Positions 6,466 through 13,126 of a stretch of 13,126 bases of DNA are shown here, piece by piece. Location of the stretch: contig FR903554.1 in the NCBI GenBank assembly GCA_000438115.1, forward strand, positions 1 through 13,126. Reading direction: 5' to 3'. Source of the DNA: Prevotella sp. CAG:617. GTDB taxonomy: Bacteria; Bacteroidota; Bacteroidia; Bacteroidales; Bacteroidaceae. The notes beneath the pieces were generated by a model, which saw nothing but the letters and a program-made list of their open reading frames with translations, was not told the origin of the DNA and searched no databases. Position numbers and translations under genes: made by a program. The stretch's first letter is position 1; every line of letters starts with the position of its first letter.

Positions 6466-6495
6466 TTGTTTTATACATAATTATATGTATATTTG
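6466..6495 (+). promoter_or_regulatory. Bacteroides-type promoter of the tandem barrel operon
   Basis: TTG at 6466-6468 (context CTTG against the -33 TTTG) is followed after 19 bases by TATATTTG at 6488-6495, an exact match to the -7 consensus TAnnTTTG. Transcription would start near 6502, leaving a leader of about 55 bases before the ATG at 6558. Confidence 0.75.
6472..6491. promoter_or_regulatory. Dyad copy 2, overlapping the promoter (candidate operator)
   Basis: TATACATAATTATATGTATA: a perfect 8-base inverted repeat with a 4-base centre. It fills the space between the -33 and -7 elements and covers the first four bases of the -7 box, the classical position for a repressor site. The TetR-family product encoded divergently is the most likely binder (inference). 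Confidence 0.6.
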
Positions 6496-6557
6496 TATAT
6501 GTTTTCTAACAACCATTTCATTTTTACTTTTTTGTAAGTGTAAAAACAAACAGTCTT

Positions 6558-9446
6558 ATGCATATACGTCAAGTCATATTTCTAATCATGTTTAGCCTGT
6601 CGGTCATGGCTCCTGCCCAGAATACATATCTGCGTGTGACGGTAAGGCCTGTTGACGCAGTTACGAATTATATGATTACACAAGCGCGAGTGTCTCTCCT
6701 CTCTCTCACTGATAGTGCTGAGGTTGATACGTTCAAGCGGTTCAAAATTATAGGCGATGTGATAGAACATTATGAATATGTCTATGACAACAGTCATGCA
6801 ACACTGCCGTTTAAGTGTATCGTCCGTATAGAAAACAAAGGATACGAGACAGCCTATTATAACCTGAATATATCGCCCTCAGAAGCAGAGCACGGTGAAG
6901 TGATACGTGACATAGGACCGGTACAATTGCATAGGGCATACCATCGGAATTTAAATGAAGTGGTCGTGAAAGCCTCGAAAATCATGATGGTCATGAAGGG
7001 AGATACACTTGTCTATGATGCTACGGCCTTTCAGTTGGCCGAGGGCTCCATGCTGGATGAACTTATTAAGCAACTTCCCGGAGTGCGTCTGGAATCGGGT
7101 GGGCGCATCACGGTAAACGGACATTTTGTCAGCAGTTTGCTGGTTGATGGAAAGGATTTCTTCAGCGGTGATCCTCAGGTTGCCCTGCAAAACCTTCCGG
7201 CCTATATGGTCAGCAAGGTAAAGACTTACCAAAAGATTCCCGATGATGCCTATTTGACGCGTTCGCCTGACGAAAAGAAGCCTCGTATTGACGACCCTTG
7301 GGTAATGGACATTGCCCTGAAGCCGCAGTATGCGCATGGCTATATTGCCAATGCCGAGGTGGCCCACTCGGTTTATCAGTCGAAGCCCATTCTGGCCCGT
7401 CTGTTTGGAATGTGTTTTTCCAACAAATCACGAATAGCCCTCTATGCTACTGGAAATAATATCAATATGAGCGGTAGTCCGCAGACTGATTCCGGCAATT
7501 GGAATGAAAATATGAAGAAGGAGGGACTGACCCGAACGGCTGAATCAGGAGCCTTTTACTACGTTGAAAATCACAACCGGAAGATACGCTATCATTCAAC
7601 ACTCAAGGCTGGGATGGATGATTTGGATTTGGAACAATTTTCATCAGCTACCTCGTTTCTTCCGGGAACAGATTTTGTCTATACTGCTGCCAGCAAGCAG
7701 CAACAGGATAAGACCGTTTATGTGAATTGGAATCATGGCTTTATTTTCATTTTTCCTAAAACATATTTACGTTTTTCTCCGAACTTTTTTTATTCATACC
7801 GACGACAGGACGGACGATACCTTTCTGCCGAAGGAAAAAGATTGTTGGGGCGTGAAGGACTGGATTCCGTTATCATCGCAGGCAGCTGCGGTGAGGATTT
7901 TCTCAATTTGCTTACCACCCAGGACCTTGGACGTACGCGTAAGTGGGGTACCAGCGGAAACATGAGTACACAGCTGAGCCTAAAAAAATGGCATATGAAT
8001 ACCCTCCGCTTTTCAGCGTATTACGAATACAAACATGAGCGGGGATACGACATGCAGCACTACAACCTGCTTACCGCTGACGGAGCACCCGACAAACGCA
8101 ACCGTTACGACAGCCGGCCGGGGAGCAGTTATGTTTACCGTATTCTTGCAGAATATCCCATTATACATGTTTCGAGGATGCGTAAAACCAATATATTGTA
8201 TTTTACTTGCAGCTACACACAGCAATTCAACTCTTCGGAACGTATGCTTTACCGACTGGATCAGCTGGGGGATGAATGGATGCCTGATCAAGCTGCCATA
8301 GGAATGCTTCCTTCCGCGGCAAATTTATATGAGCATTGTATGGATTCGCTCAACAGCTACCACCGTAATATCTTTTATCGGTGCCATTTAACAGAACTGC
8401 GTTGGCATTACCAGACGGAAAAATTGGAAATTTCGGCTCGTCTCCCGCTCAACATCACTTATGAGCGTCTGACAGAATGGCGGCCTAAGGGCGAACAGTC
8501 ACATCTTCGCCGGGAGATATTTACGTGGCCGCAATTAACCTTCAGGATGAAGGGCGTGGAGTTGTTCTTCGATATGCAACATAGGTCACCTTCGCAAACT
8601 TTGATGCTCGACGTACGTGACGACAGCAATCCATTGGCCGTCTATCTCGGCAATCCTTCATTGAAATCTTCCTATGAATACTGTCTTGCGGCAAAGTGGG
8701 CAGGATTCAAGCAGGAAGAAATGCGTCAATGGAGTTTGGACCTTTCTATTTTTACCGTTGATAATGCCATCGGTCAGTTGCGTCAGTTTAATCCGCTGAC
8801 CGGAGGTTATACCTATACCCCCTGGAATATTGACGGAAACGGAGAATTGAAGGCTTCGGGAAGTTTCAGCCAATCCGTGGGGAAAGAACGGCATTGGTTC
8901 CTCAATGTGGGGACTATTGTAAAGCTGAATCGCAGTGTGGATTTTTCCAATACGAGTGAAACGGTTGATTTCCAAAAAAGCATTGTACATAATCTGCACG
9001 TATCTCCGTCTTTGGGCATAGACTACCGTTATTCAAAGTGGTACGCCGCATTCAAGGCATCAGCCGATTGGGAACGCCTTACTTCCGAGCAGGAAGGATT
9101 TGAGACGCTCAGTCAGGTCGATTTGCTTTACACCCTCAGTCTGAATGCTCCGTTGCCGTTTGACGTGAACTTGAATACCGATTTTAATCTGTTTATGCGC
9201 CGAGGTTATGGTGATCAGACAATGAATACAAACGAATGGGTTTGGAATATCAGCTTGAATCGCTATATAGACAAGCGAAAAACATGGCTGATGAAACTGT
9301 CCGTTCACGATTTGCTGGGCCAACTGAGTGCCGTACGCAGAACGCTTAATGCCCAAGGTCGTGTAGAGGTAGTCAGCAATACGATTACGCGAAACGTCAT
9401 GCTACACCTGATCTGGAAATTTAATAGAAAGCCATCAAAATCATAG
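6558..9446 (+). CDS. Outer-membrane plug/barrel protein, first tandem copy
   Basis: A 962-residue protein of the Bacteroidetes outer-membrane beta-barrel family related to TonB-dependent receptors. Signal peptide at 1-20 (cleavage APA-QN). Residues 22-125 form an N-terminal beta domain like the carboxypeptidase regulatory fold, but longer, with an inserted segment at about 55-95. LNEVVVKAS (132-140) resembles a TonB-box/plug entry. The family signature follows: KGDTLVYDATAF (147-158), QLPGVRLESGGRITVNG (172-188), LVDGKDFFSGDPQVALQNLP (195-214). From about 245 the chain is barrel strands, and it ends LIWKFNRKPSKS, so the aromatic end is followed by a short basic tail. It is first in a two-gene operon behind a strong promoter. 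There is no SusD neighbour. Ligand unknown; transport or surface assembly are both possible. Confidence 0.88.
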   Translation: MHIRQVIFLIMFSLSVMAPAQNTYLRVTVRPVDAVTNYMITQARVSLLSLTDSAEVDTFKRFKIIGDVIEHYEYVYDNSHATLPFKCIVRIENKGYETAYYNLNISPSEAEHGEVIRDIGPVQLHRAYHRNLNEVVVKASKIMMVMKGDTLVYDATAFQLAEGSMLDELIKQLPGVRLESGGRITVNGHFVSSLLVDGKDFFSGDPQVALQNLPAYMVSKVKTYQKIPDDAYLTRSPDEKKPRIDDPWVMDIALKPQYAHGYIANAEVAHSVYQSKPILARLFGMCFSNKSRIALYATGNNINMSGSPQTDSGNWNENMKKEGLTRTAESGAFYYVENHNRKIRYHSTLKAGMDDLDLEQFSSATSFLPGTDFVYTAASKQQQDKTVYVNWNHGFIFIFPKTYLRFSPNFFYSYRRQDGRYLSAEGKRLLGREGLDSVIIAGSCGEDFLNLLTTQDLGRTRKWGTSGNMSTQLSLKKWHMNTLRFSAYYEYKHERGYDMQHYNLLTADGAPDKRNRYDSRPGSSYVYRILAEYPIIHVSRMRKTNILYFTCSYTQQFNSSERMLYRLDQLGDEWMPDQAAIGMLPSAANLYEHCMDSLNSYHRNIFYRCHLTELRWHYQTEKLEISARLPLNITYERLTEWRPKGEQSHLRREIFTWPQLTFRMKGVELFFDMQHRSPSQTLMLDVRDDSNPLAVYLGNPSLKSSYEYCLAAKWAGFKQEEMRQWSLDLSIFTVDNAIGQLRQFNPLTGGYTYTPWNIDGNGELKASGSFSQSVGKERHWFLNVGTIVKLNRSVDFSNTSETVDFQKSIVHNLHVSPSLGIDYRYSKWYAAFKASADWERLTSEQEGFETLSQVDLLYTLSLNAPLPFDVNLNTDFNLFMRRGYGDQTMNTNEWVWNISLNRYIDKRKTWLMKLSVHDLLGQLSAVRRTLNAQGRVEVVSNTITRNVMLHLIWKFNRKPSKS

Positions 9447-9468
9447 GTCCAAAAATGTAGATGTGCTT

Positions 9469-12396
9469 ATGATACGAAGTAAAGCCTTTGTCCTGTTTCT
9501 TTTACTGCTAAGCGGAAGTTTACCACTGTGTGGTCAACCGATAAAGGTAAGTGGGCGCGTGTTTAACGGATTGTTACAAGAATCACTTGTCGGAGCTGTT
9601 GTCAGATTGATTCGTCCCGACAATGCTTCGGTGGTTGCTACGGATACCACACGCTACGAGTTTCGGGAAATAGAAATAGACGGTAATACGTCAGGCTATA
9701 CCGACAAACACAGTGGTGCGCTTTTTTCAGTAATTACCAGTGTACGCGATTCGCTTTGGCTGACGGTGGAAGCCGGAGGTTTTGAGACATACAGAAGGAA
9801 ATTGTTTCTTCGTTTGCCGCAGGGAAAGGACAAGCTGGATGTGGGCGATATTTATCTTATGCCCAAAGCCAAGGATAAGCAGTTGAGGGAAGTTGTGGTG
9901 GAAGCCACTCGAATCAAAATGTTCTACAAAGGGGATACGCTCGTGTACAATGCTGATGCCTTCAATGTGATGCAGACAGAATCGCTGCGCAAGCTTGTGG
10001 AACAGCTGCCGGGCGCGGAACTGGAAAACGGCCGGATAACGGTGAACGGAAAACCGGTAGAGGAACTGCTCATCAGTGGAAAAAACTTTTTTGGCGGGAA
10101 CATACAGGCCGCGCTCGATAATCTCCCGGCTTACATCGTCGACAAGATAAAGGTGTATGACAAAGACGGTGAACTGACGGAACTGACAGGAAAGGACATG
10201 CATGACCAGCGTTATGTAATGGATGTGCACATCAAGCGTGAATACCTGGGTTCATGGTTCGGTCGCATGACTGCCGATGGCGGTACGGAAAAATTGTATG
10301 GACTTGGTGGGTTGTTGGGGCGCATGGACAGTCGGCAAATGTTTTCGCTTTCCTTTGATGTCAATAATTATAATCAGGAGAGGCAAATCATGGATATTGC
10401 CACTACGGCTGACGTAATGCCAGAGGGACGCTTCCGCACAAAAGGGGTTGGTGTGGATTACTACATCGAACCGAACCAGAAGTGGCGCTTCGTTACCAAT
10501 GCTACGGTGCGTCGTTCGGACGACAGAAAGAATGTATGGACCAATACCGAAACATTCCTTACGCCTGTTAACCAGATGACGCGTGCCGAGCAGCAGGAGC
10601 GTCACAAATACTTCAAGACCAATGCTTATGCTTCTTTGCGTTATCGTCGGATGAAGCATTCGCAGTATGAGTTGAGTTATATTTTTGATTATAAGAAGAC
10701 GTCCACGAACAGCGAGAATCTGAGCCTGTCGTATTTTCTTCCCGGGCGAACGGTATGGGAAAACTGGCCGCTCGACAGTATCCGTTGCTATGAAGAAATG
10801 CTGGGTGAAGAGAGCGTCTTGCTTTACAGCCTGCTCAATCCGACCAAAGAACACGTCCGCGAAGTGATACATCGCCCGACGTTGTCGTCAGTGTTTACGT
10901 TAGGGGAGAACGTGCTGAACTTCAATACGGAAGTGAAGCATAGTGTCGTGACCGACGATTTGTTTAATAACTATCGGTTGACCTATTATAAAGAGGCGGA
11001 TAAAGACTGGCGCCGCCAATATGCCACGAGCCGCGACTACCGGATTGACGTGAAGCCTCGGTTGGAGTTTATTCATAAATATGAAAAAGTGAAGCGTTAT
11101 GACGGTGTGCTTAAGCCTTACGCATTGTATGTTTACCGTTACGGTACGGCCAACCACCCGCAGTATCGCCTGGAACGTATGTCCGAATGGTCCGAACGGA
11201 CAGAATGGGGTGTTGAGAGCCTGGGACTGCTTCCTGATGGCGACTGGCAGGCCTTGTGTCTGGATATGCAGAACAGCTATTACTCACGACAGAAGGAGAA
11301 TTTGGGGGAAATGGGGCTGAACTGGTCGCATAAGATGCAATTGCCCGATTATACCAGCCTTCAGATAGAGGCCAGTGAGGCTTTCTATTATGAACGCCGC
11401 GTGCTGGACTATCAGCGCGATGCTCACGACTATCATGTCATGCGTGAGGGTATTTTTGTCCGGCATCAGGCCTCAGTTCGCTGGAAACGGGAGAATAGGG
11501 AAGGCCGGAAATGGCTGCCGGAAATGGTGGCACGTTATAGCGGTACACCCCTTATGCCGGCTTTGACACAATACTTGCCCATTTCTGACGATTCAGATCC
11601 GCTTAATCTTTTCAGCGGAAATCCGGATTTGAACAACCAGTATAAGCATGAAATTACGAATTCGTTTCATGTGCAGCATGTTCAAAAGGGATATGCTTTC
11701 AATGCCGAAGTAGCCTATCAGCGTATGCAAAACGACATTGTTACCCGTTCGGAATTTGATGCCCAAACGGGTGTGCGTACCTATCAGCCCGTCAATACCT
11801 CTCGCACACACGGCGTGAAGGGACGGACCACGTTTTCCATGCCCCTTGACAAAAAGAAGCGTTTCTTCCTTTCCACCTCCTTTGAGGCCAACTATTATCA
11901 GTGTCAGAATCTGGCGTTCATTTCAAACGAAGCCAATGCTGCGGGGATGCTTCGTAGCGTGACTTATAAGCCACAGATGTCTGTGCGGGCCAGTATAGGA
12001 AAGAATTTTCAGGGTAATGCTTCCTGGTACACGGCCTTTCGCTGCCTGCGTCAGCCGGGTGTGGAAAACCAATACCGGCAGACCAATATTTCTGTTTCTG
12101 CCAATTATAAGCTGCCCTGGGATTTGTGGCTGGCCTCCAGAGTTTTGAGCTATATTTATGCCGGCAACAGCATGAGCCAGTTGAATAAACCGCTCACACT
12201 TTGGGAGGTCTCGTTGAGCAAGGAAGTCAAGGGCTTCAATCTTACGCTGAGGGTGCATGACATCCTGGCGCGTCAGCACAATTTTATCAGTACAATGGAT
12301 GCCTTTCAGCGTGTGGAACGGACGAGCGATGTGCTCCCCCGGTACGTCATGCTTTCACTTACCTACAACTTTAAATTGACTGAAAAGAGGAAATAG
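9469..12396 (+). CDS. Outer-membrane plug/barrel protein, second tandem copy
   Basis: A 975-residue paralogue of the gene before it. The ATG at 9469 opens the signal peptide MIRSKAFVLFLLLLSGSLPL (cleavage near CGQ); an in-frame GTG at 9463 would add two residues. The same parts follow in order: a long N-terminal beta domain (24-132), LREVVVEAT (139-147), KGDTLVYNADAF (154-165), QLPGAELENGRITVNG (179-194), LISGKNFFGGNIQAALDNLP (201-220) and AYIVDKIKVYDKDG (221-234). A barrel with GNPDLNNQY late in the chain follows, and it ends YNFKLTEKRK, with a basic tail like its partner. It begins 22 bases after the first copy, so the two are cotranscribed. The two chains are clearly diverged over the barrel, which suggests different partners or ligands, or a heteromeric pair, and not a recent duplication. 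Confidence 0.88.
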   Translation: MIRSKAFVLFLLLLSGSLPLCGQPIKVSGRVFNGLLQESLVGAVVRLIRPDNASVVATDTTRYEFREIEIDGNTSGYTDKHSGALFSVITSVRDSLWLTVEAGGFETYRRKLFLRLPQGKDKLDVGDIYLMPKAKDKQLREVVVEATRIKMFYKGDTLVYNADAFNVMQTESLRKLVEQLPGAELENGRITVNGKPVEELLISGKNFFGGNIQAALDNLPAYIVDKIKVYDKDGELTELTGKDMHDQRYVMDVHIKREYLGSWFGRMTADGGTEKLYGLGGLLGRMDSRQMFSLSFDVNNYNQERQIMDIATTADVMPEGRFRTKGVGVDYYIEPNQKWRFVTNATVRRSDDRKNVWTNTETFLTPVNQMTRAEQQERHKYFKTNAYASLRYRRMKHSQYELSYIFDYKKTSTNSENLSLSYFLPGRTVWENWPLDSIRCYEEMLGEESVLLYSLLNPTKEHVREVIHRPTLSSVFTLGENVLNFNTEVKHSVVTDDLFNNYRLTYYKEADKDWRRQYATSRDYRIDVKPRLEFIHKYEKVKRYDGVLKPYALYVYRYGTANHPQYRLERMSEWSERTEWGVESLGLLPDGDWQALCLDMQNSYYSRQKENLGEMGLNWSHKMQLPDYTSLQIEASEAFYYERRVLDYQRDAHDYHVMREGIFVRHQASVRWKRENREGRKWLPEMVARYSGTPLMPALTQYLPISDDSDPLNLFSGNPDLNNQYKHEITNSFHVQHVQKGYAFNAEVAYQRMQNDIVTRSEFDAQTGVRTYQPVNTSRTHGVKGRTTFSMPLDKKKRFFLSTSFEANYYQCQNLAFISNEANAAGMLRSVTYKPQMSVRASIGKNFQGNASWYTAFRCLRQPGVENQYRQTNISVSANYKLPWDLWLASRVLSYIYAGNSMSQLNKPLTLWEVSLSKEVKGFNLTLRVHDILARQHNFISTMDAFQRVERTSDVLPRYVMLSLTYNFKLTEKRK

Positions 12397-12496
12397 GTTT
12401 ATGTGGGAATCTTCTTGGAGCGGCGACATGTTGCGTCGGCTTGCCGTCATCTCCCCATTTAAATCAAGGCTTCCTGAGTCTGTAAAGAAAGGAAGA
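12397..12496. other. Short convergent intergenic stretch
   Basis: About 100 bases between the plus-strand barrel operon and the minus-strand activator gene. I find no good plus-strand terminator here (only a weak CGAC/GTCG stem near 12424), so transcription of the barrel operon may run into the antisense side of the activator gene. Confidence 0.5.
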
Positions 12497-12519
12497 ACGG
12501 CCTGGCGTTTACAGGCCGT
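12484..12519 (-). terminator. Probable terminator of the sigma-54 activator gene
   Basis: ACGGCCTG (12497-12504) and CAGGCCGT (12512-12519) make an 8-base-pair perfect stem with a 7-base loop. The stem overlaps the stop codon at 12509-12511. On the minus strand it is followed by a pyrimidine-rich, T-rich stretch (TTCTTCCTTTCTTT), which is weaker than a pure T run. Confidence 0.6.
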
Positions 12520-13126
12520 ACAGCTTCAGCTTGTTGTAGAGCGTCTTGCGGTCCACACCCAGCAGTTGGGCCGCCTTGCTTTTGTTGCCGCCGGTGGCCT
12601 CCAGGGCTTGCAGGATGCGCTGCTTCTCGGAGTCCTCGTTGTGCAGCTGCAGGCCGGTGGTGGCTGCTGGTGTCTGGAGTGACGGGCCCAGGTCGGCCAG
12701 ACGGATAATGTCGTCTTGCGCCAGCAGGGTTGCCCGGCGCACCAGGTTTTTCATTTCGCGCAGATTGCCCGGCCAGTTGTAGTTCATCATGGCTTCTACG
12801 GCTTTCGGCTCAAAACCCATGATGTGGCGCTCCAGTTCCTCGTTGGCCTGTTGCAGGAAAAAGTCTGCAAACAGCAGGATGTCGCGGCCGCGCTCGTGCA
12901 GAGCCGGCATGCGCAGGGTGAACTCGTTGATGCGGTGGTAGAGGTCTTCCCTGAATTCTCCGCGTTCAATGGCCAAAGGCAGGTTCTCGTTGGTGGCACA
13001 TACCAGACGGATGTCCACCTCAATTTCCTGCGTACTGCCTACCGGGCGGATGCGGCGCTCTTGTAGTGCCCGCAGCAGCTGCACTTGTACGTCGTAGCTC
13101 AGGTTACCCACTTCGTCCAGAAAGAG
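12509..13126 (-). CDS. Sigma-54-dependent AAA+ activator, C-terminal part (runs off right edge)
   Basis: The last 205 residues of an NtrC-family activator; the 5' part lies beyond base 13126. In order: Walker B LFLDEVG at the edge, ERRIRPVGS, sensor I ATNENL, the arginine-finger segment FREDLYHRINEF, NWPGNLREMKNLVRR (sensor II), a linker of about 45 residues, then a Fis-type helix-turn-helix NKSKAAQLLGVDRKTLYNKL near the C-terminus. These proteins remodel RNA polymerase bound to sigma-54 by ATP hydrolysis after binding upstream enhancer sites. Walker A, the GAFTGA loop and any receiver domain are outside the window, so whether it is a two-component response regulator cannot be seen. It converges on the barrel operon. 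It is a possible partner for the sigma-54-like sites near 2230-2430, but distance gives no direct support. Confidence 0.93.
   Translation of the reverse strand, partial: LFLDEVGNLSYDVQVQLLRALQERRIRPVGSTQEIEVDIRLVCATNENLPLAIERGEFREDLYHRINEFTLRMPALHERGRDILLFADFFLQQANEELERHIMGFEPKAVEAMMNYNWPGNLREMKNLVRRATLLAQDDIIRLADLGPSLQTPAATTGLQLHNEDSEKQRILQALEATGGNKSKAAQLLGVDRKTLYNKLKLYGL

Larger units (their letters stand above)
6143..6557. promoter_or_regulatory. AT-rich divergent control region
   Basis: About 415 bases without a gene, between the TetR-family gene (minus) and the tandem barrel operon (plus). It holds several poly-T tracts, a plus-strand promoter, two related 20-base dyads, a small GC-rich dyad and a TGTCGG direct repeat, listed separately. 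On the minus strand TATATTTG (6407-6400) matches the Bacteroides -7 element, but no TTTG is seen at the -33 distance. If used, it would give a long leader of about 250 bases for the regulator gene. TTATCC (6160-6165) and GGATAA (6178-6183) make a further weak dyad close to the regulator start. Confidence 0.7.

Noticed and set aside
6558..12396. Reading the tandem barrels as a SusC/SusD polysaccharide utilisation locus
   Set aside because: No SusD-like lipoprotein, glycoside hydrolase, hybrid two-component sensor or ECF sigma/anti-sigma pair is present in the window.
12401..12682. Plus-strand open frame of 93 codons after the barrel operon
   Set aside because: Most of it is antisense to the well-supported activator gene and its translation has no recognisable features.

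Overview
The window looks like chromosomal DNA from a member of the Bacteroidales (Bacteroides or Phocaeicola-like gut or oral lineage). The reasons are its outer-membrane protein families (two long barrels of the Bacteroidetes-type plug/barrel family, a FadL/PorV-like barrel, a TonB-dependent receptor), starts without strong Shine-Dalgarno sites, and a good Bacteroides-type promoter (TTG, 19 bases, TATATTTG). The genus cannot be fixed from the sequence alone.

Layout. (1) Bases 1-1710: the last codons of an unidentified gene, a FadL/PorV-like outer-membrane barrel on the plus strand, and a strong plus-strand terminator. (2) Bases 1845-2178: a 79-residue exported protein on the minus strand made of three short NDT(V/I)V-type repeats, with its own terminator. 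(3) Bases 2179-2523: a gene-free stretch with a sigma-54-like promoter for the small gene, a cluster of GTG(T/G)GGAA words, a perfect dyad, a tandem 11-base TGGCAC array, and the terminator of the next operon. (4) Bases 2524-6142, minus strand: a compact operon of a TetR-family regulator, a TonB-dependent receptor and a DUF362 lipoprotein, with gaps of 6 and 22 bases. (5) Bases 6143-6557: an AT-rich divergent control region with two near-identical dyads exactly 105 bases apart; one overlaps the promoter of the plus-strand operon. (6) Bases 6558-12396, plus strand: two tandem paralogous outer-membrane plug/barrel proteins of 962 and about 975 residues, 22 bases apart. (7) Bases 12509-13126, minus strand: the C-terminal part of a sigma-54-dependent AAA+ activator that runs off the right edge.

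How it may work together (inference). The TetR-family protein sits at the head of one operon and opposite another, so it is the natural candidate for controlling both: the TonB receptor/DUF362 pair and the tandem barrel pair. All four target products are predicted to be exported (three barrels, one lipoprotein), so the locus looks like a regulated envelope or uptake module. No substrate can be assigned. No SusD homologue, glycosidase, ABC permease or TonB/ExbBD gene is present, so it is not a classical polysaccharide utilisation locus. The small repeat protein with its sigma-54-like control region is a separate unit and, with the dyad pair, the most unusual part of the window.
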